NCBI GenBank assembly: GCA_025738555.1
Contig: JAOVFP010000001.1
Coordinates: 4,278,001-4,342,000 of the forward strand
From: Cyathus striatus
Lineage: Eukaryota > Basidiomycota > Agaricomycetes > Agaricales > Nidulariaceae
Direction of reading: 5' to 3'
Length of the DNA: 64,000 nt
How positions within the stretch are numbered: position 1 is the stretch's first letter; each line of letters opens with the position of its first letter. Position numbers and translations under genes: made by a program. The notes beneath the pieces are model-generated. The model did no database searches. It was not told the origin of the DNA and saw nothing but the letters and a program-made list of their open reading frames with translations. Below, in pieces: positions 19,931 through 31,285 of this stretch.

Positions 19931-22900
19931 CTAATCTAGGGAAGTACGTCCAAGCAGGTTGGTAATTTCTCTGCGCTCGCGTAGCCATTCCGAGAAGGTT
20001 GCTGGTACACCTGCGAGTTCACGCATCTCGATGAGATAGTTGGCAAACACAATCAGTGTACCATAACGATATCTGCAAAACAACATTAGCAACCGCAATC
20101 GTACTTGGATTGTATGCGATGACTCACAGGTAATTAACGGCGATCCCCCGCAATTTGCGCTCCTTCGTAGTACCTCTCTCACTGGCATCGACCTTTAGCT
20201 TGTAGCTAAAGAAGTTAAAAGATAAGCACTCGCAATGCTAAGTAACTAACTCCTTACTCATAAATAGCCTTGCGCAGGTTTTGTACGTCTTGCATGAGAT
20301 CGATTGCTCTATCAGCAAGCCTCTTGGCGACTTTTCCATGGGAGAGAACTCCAACCAACTGCAGTATTGTCTTGTATTCACCTATACCAACATAAACCCC
20401 GATAACCCAAAACAGATTCAGCTATTTACCTTGCAGATATGCCTCTTCTTCCGAGGGACCGTCAATGGCATCATATATATCTCCTGAAGGCTCTTCTTCT
20501 ACAATCTTCTTCTCCTGGTCTTCCCAGTGGATAGTGGAAGAAATGAGGCATGCAGTAACCATTCCAGTTGTAGTCCGTCCTCTTCCCATTTGGCAATTGA
20601 ATATGAAGTCCCCAGCGTCAGACATTCCGCCTTTAACGCGCTCAAGAAGCTGAGACAAGGCGCCGGGTAGGGGGGCCTGTTCGTCTGTCTATAAAACGAG
20701 ATGAGATTCCATCATTCCGTTAAACGCTGAACCACGTACAATGGCTACTCGGTCATAATCAATCTAGTAAGTAGTTCAGTATGTGAGGTTGTAGAAAATG
20801 ACCTTAAATATATTACCTTGTATCCTTCCTTCACGATCTGATCGAAAACATCCCTAGGAGTAAGAATATCTGATTCTGAAGCATTTTCCCAGATAGGTAT
20901 AATAGAGAAGACACCAGGCCTCTCCTCTACTTCATCGTGCAGTAAAATACGTCCATTTCCTGCCCTGACTTCACGAAGGACATCCTTCTTGAAATTCTTT
21001 TCCATTGTTTCAACCGTGGCAGTAGTTACGCCGGTCGCCCTTTAACATCATTAGGTATATTAAAATTGAAAGCGAGAAGAAGTGACGTACTCGACGTTTT
21101 CGAGTGGTCTGTTGACCAAGCGCAAGACATGAGGGCGTCCGGCAACGTAAATAACGGGTTCCTATTGAATGTGTTCAGTTCCAATATACGAGACATACTG
21201 GATTAATGACTTATTTACCTCACGGAGCGATGTCCAATAGACTTTGTTCGTTCCATGTGGTCCAGCGTTCACTCGCTCCAATGCACGTTTTAGACCATCA
21301 ACTGTCGGCATCCCACTGGTAATTGCTTATGAGCTCATGGAAAAAATGCTAGATAGCGGAATGTAAAGTACCTTCCACAGACCATCTTCCCGCATTCCCG
21401 GACTTCAAAGTCCGTTGGTTCCGAGACTGAACGCCCAGCGATTGGTCGCAAAGTCAATGGTATGCGTCGAAAGTTAGGTGCACCCTCAATACGTCTATAG
21501 GAAGCCCAGAATTAGGAAAGAATGAGTTTGGGTTGCAGTGGCCCACTCACTCTGGCAATGTCATCTTTTGCAGATTGGAGAAGAAGTCACTCTTGAGGAT
21601 AGTTGAAGCAGAGAGAATACTTCCAGAACGATTCATAACCACTTGTGTCACCTCGTCTGGATGAGCAACACCGGTCTCGGCATCTGCCCTCTCTAAAGGC
21701 TTGAGCGCGTTTAGACCATCCACGATCAATTCTTTCTCGAATGTCTTGATCACTAACTGCCATTAGTACTTAGCTCTATACTTATACCAATTAAACACTC
21801 ACCTGGACGATCTCTCACAAATGTTTCGATGCTCTCGAAGGACTGCATTGTGTCGGGTTGAGTAGACTGAAGATAGGCTTGGAAAACAATCAACTCGAAA
21901 TAGCGACGAAGGTTGTGGAGTCCTGTTATTCATAAGCAAAGGAAATAATGTATGGATTGTTACCCACCCTTCGAAGCGTGTGCCCTCTTCTGCTTCTCGT
22001 CACCGGCCTGCTCCGCTCTAGCCCTGGATTCTTCAATGGCATCTCGGAGGTTATACACAGTCGAACACTGGTCAATAGCCTCATCGACGGAATTCTTGAC
22101 ATCAGGCCCTTTGCGGATAACGCGCAGGAGGTCTATTCGGACCGAATGAACCCATGTACTGAGAGGGTCATCATAACAACACTCACTGTTGATAACCTGG
22201 TAAGAATGACGAGCGTTGGTGGTAGTCATATGAAGCCCACTGGCTGAGTTAGAGAGCATAGACAGCGAGCGTTTGCTGCGGTACGGGATCATCGGGGTCG
22301 TTGGACGGTGAATTTGCAGCCATTGTCGAATCAAAAGCAGAATGATCTGAAAACGGGATTAATGCAAGCCAACCAAAAAAATAAAGAGGGTAACGTACGG
22401 ATGCAAGTGTACTCCTACCACGTCCCAACTGGCAATTAACAACAATAGGGGTATTCGTTGATGTGCGTAGAACAACATCGATAAAGTCGCTCAGGTCGGT
22501 ATAGTCGGGAGGCCTCTCTGCCGTCATGGGGATACGATTGTATTGGAGAACGACGTGATCTGCCTCTTCACGAGATTGCATGATATCCTTCAGCACAGCG
22601 ACATTTTCTGGCAGCACCTCTTCCCAGATAGGTACAATGGTGCCATCCGCTGTCTCCGTGTGAAGGAGTAACCTTCCACCGAATTCTTGAAGTTCGGCCA
22701 ATACATCATCTCTTAGTCGTTCTTCCAGAACTTCCAATCGAGATGCAGAGATACCGCCGTAATCTAAACACTATATCAGTAACTAAAAACACCATATCGA
22801 CATCGCACGAACCCTTCATATTCCTCAACGAAAATCCTTCCCTTCTCAAACAATACGGCGCGCCATTGATGTAAACAAGCGGCTCCTCTCTTAGCGTGAT

Positions 22901-25805
22901 CCACACAATCTTGGGTGCAGAGGGATGAGCGTCCTTGATGCGATGTAGAACTTCATCAACCGCTTCCGCACTAGGCTGTCCAAGAGCATAGATATTGGTA
23001 CCAGGGACCTGTCGGAAATTGATTGCCCCGCGAACGGCGTGTTCCACGCGGGTAGATTCACGAAGCCACTGGTCGGATTTCAGGAGTGTACTGTGAAAAT
23101 CATGTTAGATCGTCCCAGGGGGAAAGGCACTGCGCACCTTTCGCGCAAGATGATACCGCTGCGGTTCTATGTATATGCACGTAAATGAAACGGTATCATG
23201 ACGCAGTGTACAAAGTCTCGTACCTTTACAACGTGATTGGAATATTCATCGCCAAGGATTTGACCGCCGGCAATAGCAACATCATTCTTCTTGCCGGGTA
23301 CAAGGGCACGCTCCAACGATCCGCTCTTTGAAAGTGAGGACAGATCATTAACAGGCGCAAATACATTCAACCGCGAACCATAGGACTTTCGGAGGAATGA
23401 AACTTGTCTGAGGTGGAAGAAAGGGATATAAATAGATATGTTGAATGGGAGACGCGCTGCGCTTACGTCCAAATCTCTGTCCTTGCCTGGACGCATCAAT
23501 GAGAAATTGACATTTGGAGATATGGCGAGTCCACGCACCTTAATCCAATCAAAAAAGCTCTGATCAAAGTCATCGCCCGACGAATCGACATAGCTCGCAA
23601 AGGCAATCATAAAGAAACTGTACAGGGGTGATGTTGAAATCAAATTGAATATATATATTTTCAAATAGACCCACTATTTCTCCAGCGCTTTCACAGCCTT
23701 ATTCAGGAAATCAATGCTCTGGTCCTCGTCCATACTCATAAGCGAATACTTGAGCCTGTAAAATAGAATATCTTCACGGAGGTTTGACACTTGATCGGCT
23801 GTGCAAAAGGTCAATCACAGCTTTAATGAAGGATTCCAAATGAAACTGGGGCGCACTAGCATCAATGACACGATCCACGAGCTTCTTTGCCTGCAAACCA
23901 CGATCTAGACAGCCCAGAAGGGATAGAATGACGCCATAGTTGCCCATGTATGCTTTCCGCAGGCTCTCCAGGAGGGAGGGTTGGGTCATGAGAAGTTCGA
24001 TAGCGGATTGAGAGTTTTTGTTCTCCAGACCTATCCAATAGTCAATAACAACACATATGTGATATGCGAACACTGACATTGCTGCAAGAGATATGTGAGG
24101 CGAAGAAGAGTCTTGGACAGTTCCTGTTGCATACTAGCTTGTTCCAGCGAAAGTAAGATTCTCGATTCAGTTTGCTGTGTAGATCATCAGTGCAGTTTAC
24201 TTTCAAAGAAACGCGTACTTACATGACTAGGAGGCTAAAATACACGTCAGAAAGCATTCATTCATTCGACAGGCCTTCAGAACGCACCGTGCCCATGCCA
24301 GGGCTAAGCGACCCCGACCCTCCATTGCTCAACCCACCCAGCCCCTTCACCGCATACGGGTCGGCCATTCCACGGGCAATGAGCTGTTTTCGGCGTAACA
24401 GGGAGGCAGCTACCATGGCAAATGTGGTGCGCACGGCGCCCATACCGCAGGAGAAGACGAGGGCCGTCTTGGTGGGGTCGAGGGTCTTGATGACGCGCAC
24501 ATACGCGTCGAGATAGTTGTCTTCAATAGGGCGGTCGGGGGAAATGGGTATACTAAATCATGGTTAGCGTATAACGCCCGTCGAACGAAGATCCGTACCG
24601 GTAGTACTGTCAAAACGGGTTAGCACCAGCAGGAACGCCAAGAATAAGAAAGACGCACATCGACATTCCAGCCTTCTTTCTTCATGTTCCCCCATAGCTC
24701 CTTTGATGTCTTGACGTTATTGGTATCGACGTGGGTCCAGGTTGGAAGAATGGCACCTTCGCCATCGCCACTATCGACGGCTACGAGTGAGAAATAAGCA
24801 TGCCAAGCGAAAAGTTAATAGTTTGGTGGTATGGCACCTATTTCGTTGTGTGTAAGAACGACGCCGCCACATCTGTAGGTTAAGAGTTGAGATGGAAAGA
24901 GCCAAAGGGGCTAGGAGGGCGCGAACCTGGAAGCTTCTTGGAGAATGTCGTTCTTTAAGCGCATCTCGATGGCTTCGAGATTTTCTGCCCGGTCAGAGAG
25001 ATTGAGAGTGCGACGTGGTTCTGAGGCATCTCGAAGAACGAAGGGCCGACCAGAAATGTAAACTGTTGGGCGATGGTTAGCATAATTATTCGGATAAAGC
25101 AGGGGGGAGGAATAGCACGAGGTACTGCCTCGTGCCTGTTGAACATACCAACGGGTTCTTCACGAGTAGAGAACCAGACGACATGGGCTGGGTTGGGGGT
25201 TCCAGGGCGAGATCGAAGAATGGAGAGAATAGCTCTGAGACCCTGTGTACGTGGCTGAGCAACGCCAAAGACATTGAGACCGCCTTGCCGGGGAGCACGG
25301 AAGTTGGGAGCACCGTGGACGTTCAAGTCGAGGTCAAGGGCGCGTCCTGGGCAAACACATAAGTCAAGTGGAACAGAAGGAAGTAATAGGAGCAAGAACC
25401 AGACGGATAGTGGTCTGTTTTGAGAATGAAGCCGCGGGAGAGGACGCTTCCTGAGCGAGTTTTGACGACACTTGCTTCTGAGCGCTGGAGATGGCCAATG
25501 AGATCGAGCGGAGGAGGGTCTGGCTTTGGTGTGGAGGAAAGAGAGTCGCTGGGTGTTCGTGCGTGCTTGTGGATGCCTATTGGGATGGGCATTGTGGCTG
25601 CGCGGTTGAAAGACGAGTCGCTGGAGGCAGAGTGTGTAATGGATGGGGGGACGGAGGAGGGTCGCTGGAGATGGGAGGCCAAAAGAGACCTGGGTATAGC
25701 CGGGGGCGTTGGGGCGGCGGAGGAGGACATGGGTGAGGGGAAATGATAAATGGAAGGGGGAATGGAGTAGAGTGGGGAACGGAGAGTAGGAGACCGAGAA
25801 AGCAT
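19931..25805 (-). CDS. Paladin-type protein with three CX5R phosphatase-like motifs
   Basis: Large intron-rich gene for a fungal homologue of Paladin (PALD1), a cytosolic protein built of repeated tyrosine- or phytate-phosphatase-like modules; catalytic activity in the family is uncertain. The N-terminus is Ser/Pro-rich (start at 25805; an alternative in-frame ATG lies at 25730). The first module begins with GAPNFRA and NVFGVAQPRTQGLRAIL and carries SCGMGAVRTTFAM near 24450. The second begins INFRQVPGTNIYALGQPS near 23000 and carries NCQLGRGRST near 22430. The third carries NCQMGRGRTTTGM near 20590. Each motif fits CX5R. WFSTREEPV and WITLREEPLVYI are the repeated lead-in strands of modules one and two. 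The C-terminus ends ITNLLGRTSLD at 19931. More than 20 short introns make individual exon ends uncertain. Confidence 0.85.
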
Positions 25806-25917
25806 TAAAGACAAGTTGTGGAATCCGAGATTAGATATTGTATACTCACGTGACAGATAAGATTAACTATGTCATAATAAATACTTAAGTATTCTCCCGT
25901 TGCCCAAGTTTCACTAC
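25806..25917. promoter_or_regulatory. Very short bidirectional promoter, Paladin-like / arabinokinase-like
   Basis: Only 112 bp separate the two start codons. An eight-base palindrome TCACGTGA sits at 25846-25853 and a GATAAG motif follows at about 25856-25861. Confidence 0.55.
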
Positions 25918-27880
25918 ATGGCTCCTACTCTCGCCTACTACTGTTCTGGACACGGTATGCGCATCCTCCTCCTCTCCTCTCCTCCCTGTCTTATCTTGTC
26001 CCTGCAGGTTACGGCCATGCCACGCGCGTGTCTGCCTTTGCACGCCATCTGCTTGCCGCACATCCCCCTGGCTCGCCTCACCGGCCCACCGTCCATCTCG
26101 TCTCGTCCGCGCCCCAGCACGTCTTTGCAGACAGCATTGCCGAGGGCGCCGTCTACCGCCATGCAGAGATAGACCCCGTTATCGTCCAGCCTCTCGCGTA
26201 AGCCCCGCCTTGTTGTCCCTGTCTGCTCACTGGCTTCCCTTGACCCGACAGATACCGTGTCGACCGCCGGAAGAGCGTCCAGGTCCTCACCGCCTTTCTC
26301 GCCAAAAAGGATGTCCTGCTTGAGCGAGAGTGCCAGTGGCTGCTGCACATAAACGCCACGGCCGTTCTCTCCGACGCTGCTTTCCTAGCCTGGTCAGCTC
26401 TCTTCCATTCCACCCCCACAAAAGCCTAATCACCCGCATTGCAGCCTCGCCGCCAAGACCGTTGGGATACCCTCCCTCCTTGTCACCAACTTCACCTTCG
26501 ACTCCGTCTACTCGTACCTCGCTACCCCCATCCCAGACGGCCCTGCCACCCTCGAAGCAGCCCTCTGCCCTGACCTCCCCGTTTCATCCTCCGAGCTTGA
26601 GCCCCTAGTCCACCAAATCCACGCCGGATACCTCTGCGCCGATATCCTTCTTCTCCTCCCAGGATACATTCCCATCCCCTCTTTCTTCCCTCACCCTCCC
26701 CTTCCCTCCCCAAGATGGATAAACGCTGAAACCAACCGGTTTCACCCCCAAATTGCTGCACTGGTCTCCAAGCTGCATGAATGCGACATTTCCCAACAAA
26801 ACACCCGCATGCCCAGATCGGTCAGGAAGGCTCCCCTCCTTGTTCGCCCTCCATCTCAGAACCCCTCCGTCTATACACCGGATGGCAGGACGCGGCTTCT
26901 TTCACAGATCGGCGTGCCAACGCTCTGGCATGATCCGCATACGACAAAGATTCTCGTTGTTTCTTTTGGTGGCCAGGTCTTTCACCGCCCGAACAGTCGG
27001 ATGCACAGTCGCAATGCCAGCAGCACTATTACGCCACCTCAACTGAAGGAAAGGGATATGAATGTCGATGATGTCAGGCAGAATGGAATGGAAGACGCAT
27101 TGAAAAGTATACCGCAATCGCAACCAGCGGTGTCGTCCCGTCTGGCGACCCCGTCGCACATTTGGATCCCAGGTGCGCCGCCTGCGTCCAAACCGCTTCA
27201 CACGCCGGTGGTCATCCCGGCTTCTCCTATTAATGGGACTTTGGAGGGCTACTTTCCAGAACAAGAAGCAGAGGGTGAGTGTGCGCGGCTGCTCCCCGAT
27301 GGATCCTGGATTGCCATCGTCTGCGGCGTCTCGAAAGAGCAATGGAAGGGCGAAGAGGAGCTTCCGGAAGGATTCTACGTGGCCCCTAAGGATGTATACA
27401 TGCCCGATCTAACGGCTTCTGCAGACGTTCTCCTCGGTAAACTGGTACGTCCGTCTCCATTCCTCTTGGCGGTAAGTGCTTTAATAAAGGTGCTGATGGG
27501 AGGCTGGGTATATATAGGGGTATGGGACGGTCTCGGAGTGTGTGGACTCTTGCACGCCTTTTGTGTATGGTGCGTTACATATAAACTATGATGATGGCTA
27601 CCTCTGATGGATTACAGTGTCACGTCCGCTGTTCATCGAAGAGCACGGGCTCCGTTTGTTGCTGGAGAACGAAGGGGTAGGGGTCGAGCTGGGGCGTCAG
27701 TCGTACGAGGCAGGTGACTGGGCTTCAGCGGTGGAGCAGGCGTGGGTAAAAGGGCGGGAGTCGAAGGGCAAGAAGAGAGCAGATATGGCTGCTGGGATTG
27801 GGGTGGAGAGGAGAGGGGAGCAGGGGAGGGAGATGGCGAGGGATGCGCTAGTGTGGATAGAGGAATGGGGAAAAGAGTGA
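25918..27880 (+). CDS. Homologue of the glycosyltransferase-like half of L-arabinokinase
   Basis: The protein starts MAPTLAYYCSGHG and, after a short intron (25955-26007), YGHATRV, the same opening as the N-terminal glycosyltransferase-B-like domain of plant L-arabinokinase. Further matches are LLVTNFTFDSVY, then LLLLPGYIP, ILVVSFGGQ and the C-terminal motif KLGYGTVSE, completed across an intron. Exons: 25918-25954, 26008-26197, 26252-26392, 26445-27444, 27518-27569 and 27618-27880. In plants this domain precedes a GHMP sugar kinase; here the reading frame stops soon after the domain, so the kinase half is absent. An insert of about 100 residues (roughly 27000-27260) is specific to this protein. 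The substrate is unknown; nucleotide-sugar binding is inferred from the fold family. Confidence 0.75.
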
Positions 27881-27899
27881 GTGTATAGGAATGGGTATA

Positions 27900-27973
27900 G
27901 GAATGGGGAGTATATTGGACTGGTGGAATGGGGAGTGTATTGGATTGGTGAAATGGGGAATATTGGATATTAT
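27900..27973. repeat. 25-bp minisatellite
   Basis: Two 25-bp units (27900-27924 and 27925-27949) beginning GGAATGGGGAGT differ at two positions, and a shortened third unit follows. The GGAATGGGG core also occurs in the final codons of the upstream gene. Confidence 0.75.
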
Positions 27974-28137
27974 GAATATTGGACTGGATATGATAAGGAC
28001 CTGGATAGACGTATTTAGAGTGCTGTGGTGGAAGAGAGCAAGCCGGGCACGTGGTCGGATCTTGTAAAATGGAAATACTTGTACTTAGTACTCGTCACTC
28101 TCTCAGTTCACTCGCTACTCTTATCTTTCTCTCACTC

Positions 28138-30886
28138 ATGTCCTCTCCTTCTCAGCCCCTCAACATCTCAAATCGACCACCAGAATCTACCAACAACGAC
28201 TCTCTCGGTCTCCCTGCATCCTTCGCCACCTCCACCTCCTTCGCAGGCACCCCCGACTTTCGCGCTCTTCGTGCACAGTATGCAGGAACTCCCCCGCCCG
28301 CCAACATTCCTCCCCGCTCTACCCCCGGCCCCGTCCCCAGAGCTGCATCCTCCTCCGTCTCTCTTCTCCCCGTAGATGCCTCACCCAGGCGTCCTCTCCC
28401 CCAGGGTGTAGGCGGCATCTCTGCAAGCAAGCAGCCAGCACCCTCCAGTAGCGGCCCCGGCACACCCCAGAATACCCTCAGCGACCTTCCAGACGAGGAG
28501 AAAGCCAGGGTCCTCGCTCGTCATCTTGTCTTGTCCGAAGAACGCATGAAACCTGCCCCCGCGTCCTCCGTAGATGCCCAATCTGATCGCGACAATGTCA
28601 CCCCTGGAAGCTTGGACGTTACTGCCTCTCAGTCCAGGAGATCGTCTGGCACAGGCACTCCCCGCGGTCCTCTGCGAGAAATATCAGACATTTTCCCCAT
28701 CCCTTATGACGCGCACGGCGCAGATGTAACGTCAGTTCATTCACATCCCTCATCCCCGCACTTCCAAACCTAACCCTTTTCAGTCACGACATCTACAAAT
28801 GGCATACAGATCAGCGACGAGCTGGAGCTCGAAACCGCGCCTTGTCTTACTCTGGTCCAAGCCAACCTCCCGATCCTGTCTTCGAGCATATCCATGAACC
28901 CGGTGGTTTCCGTCGAAACTACGTCAAGCTTCGTGCCAACGAGCAGGGTGCAGAGGAGCCCGAGATGCTGAACAACTTTATCGATTTCTTGCTTCTCTTT
29001 GGCCACTTTGTGCGTTCGCCTTCTTTCCCCCCCTCTTCCTTCTAACCCTCTTCACAGGCCGGAGAAGATCTAGACGAAGACGAGGATGAAGAGAAGGAAG
29101 AGGATGAAGAAGAGATTGCTGGTGGTCCATCTGGTCATGTTTCTGCAGGGCTTTCCGACATATCGGAGAGCACGCCTTTATTAGGTCATGGTGGAACTTC
29201 AGCGATACAAAAGGCAAGATCTCGGTCTCGTCGAAGACGTCATTCCGTGGGTCCACCCACCGGAAATGCGACAGTTACACAGGCTGTATTGATGGTATGT
29301 CTCTCGCCTTCTAATGCCACCCGATGCTCATAGATATTGCAGTTACTAAAGTCCTTTGTTGGAACCGGTGTATTATTCCTTGGAAAGGCGTACGTATACT
29401 TTGCTCTCGAGCACCCTAACGTACTGACAACATCATAGTTTCTTCAATGGAGGACTCCTCTTCTCTTCAGTCACATTCGTTTTTATTGCTTGCATCTCAC
29501 TGTACTCATTCCTACTACTTGTCAAGACGAAGTTTGTAGTTTCCGGAAGTTTCGGAGGTACGAGTCTCTTATATTACCTTCTTATTAAACTTACGTCTGC
29601 CTAACAGACATTGGAGGTGCGCTTTACGGTCCATGGATGCGGTACCTCATACTTGGCTCCATCGTTGTCTCGCAGATGGGTTTCGTCGGTGCATACACCA
29701 TTTTTGTTGCTCAGAATCTCCAAGCATTTGTCATGGGCGTTACCCAATGTCTCAAGCTCATTCCAGTGCAATACTTCATCCTCATGCAGCTTGTTGTCTT
29801 CCTTCCGCTTGTACTCGTCCGAGATCTTGCGAAACTGAGCTCGACTGCACTCATTGCCGATGCTTTCATTCTCGCTGGTTTGATTTATATCTTCGGGAGT
29901 GAGTTTAAGCTTATCGCGAACAGAGGTATTGCGGATGTACAGCTGTTTAATGCGAAGGACTTTCCGCTATTCATTGGGTATGTGGAATTCATATTATGCA
30001 CGGTGATGTCTTGTTGATTTTACTTAGCACGGCTGTGTTTTCATTTGAGGGTATTGGTTTGGTAATTCCTATCACCGATGCAATGCGTGAACCACACAAG
30101 TTCCCTGCTGCTTTGACCGGTGTTATGGCATTTTTATTGTGTAAGTACCATCGATTTAATATGCTCGTTCATCATATCTCATTAGCATGGCATAGTGCTG
30201 TTTGGCGGTGCTGGCGCGCTCGCATATCTTACATTCGGATCAGAAATTCAAACAGTCGTTCTTGTCAACTTGGACTCGACGAGCAAGATGGTGCAATCGG
30301 TATGCAGTTCATTCTTCATGCTGTCTTAGTACAGTAACCTCATACTCATTCCAGGTTCAATTCCTATATGCGCTCGCCATCCTTCTCTCTGTTCCACTGC
30401 AGCTATTCCCTGCCGTCCGTATTCTCGAGAATGGTATATTCACCCGCAGTGGCAAAGGTGATCCCAAGGTCAAATGGTTGAAGAATATGTTTCGATTTGC
30501 TATGGTCGTTGTTTGCACCATCATCAGTTGGGTCGGAGCTGCTGATTTAGACAAGTTTGTCGCGTTCATTGGGTGCTTTGCGTGGTGAGTTTTCTTTCTG
30601 CCTGATGAATGTCGCAGGAATAGTATTCGATGGTTATAGTGTTCCTTTGTGCTACGTTTATCCCGCGATGTTGCACTACAGAGCATGTGCAGATACAAGA
30701 CGGAAGAAGGTGGCGGATATCGCTATGATTGCATTCGGTCTGGTGGCTGCAGCATATACCACCGTACAGACTGTTCGGGTTCGTCATTACCATCCTACAT
30801 ATATCACAGCATATACTCATCGATCTACTCAGTTGATGCTCGAGCCAGAACAAGGTGGCCCAACTTTTGGAAACTGTGATACATAA
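28138..30886 (+). CDS. Vacuolar amino-acid transporter of the AVT3 type
   Basis: Amino acid/auxin permease family carrier predicted to export amino acids from the vacuole. The start at 28138 gives a hydrophilic Ser/Pro-rich N-terminal region of over 200 residues, then YKWHTDQRR and FRRNYVKLRANEQG, a stretch conserved in AVT3-type proteins. After an acidic linker and SDISESTPLLG, the membrane part begins LLKSFVGTGVLFLGKA and FFNGGLLFSSVTFVFIACI. It continues with several hydrophobic helices, including VVSQMGFVGAYTIFVAQNLQ, FSFEGIGLVIPI and QLFPAVRILENGIF. The last exon reads LMLEPEQGGPTFGNCDT. About ten short introns interrupt the gene. A CACGTG box lies about 85 bp upstream of the start (28048-28053). 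About 11 transmembrane segments would be expected for the family. Confidence 0.88.
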
Positions 30887-31285
30887 AAGGTACTATCGGT
30901 GGGATGGAGTTTGCATTCAAGGAACATGCTTTACACATTGTCCTCTAGAATCAACTAGTTTTCTCGTTCAAATTGCATCGTCTCTAGAGTACAACTATCA
31001 TTCATATTACACATTATGTTCAGCTAAATATTTCGGGTATTCCTATGCAATTATGTTTTGCTTTTCAGAAGTTGATTGACTGAATCGTGACACAAAATCC
31101 TAGTTCAATGTCTTGAATCAAGCTTTCTTTGCTGCGTAACGGTCTACGAAATGTAATTCCTTTGCGTAAACCGTAAGTATTGAATCCTATTGCTACAGTC
31201 CCGAATAAACTATGAAATCGTACATACATCTGATCCTGCAGATATTATTGTTAGCTAAATATACATTGCATCCACGTTAAATCTA
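30887..31285. other. Intergenic region between convergent genes
   Basis: AT-rich sequence of about 400 bp with no recognised gene; it presumably holds the 3' untranslated regions of the transporter and the AhpC/TSA-like gene. Confidence 0.6.
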
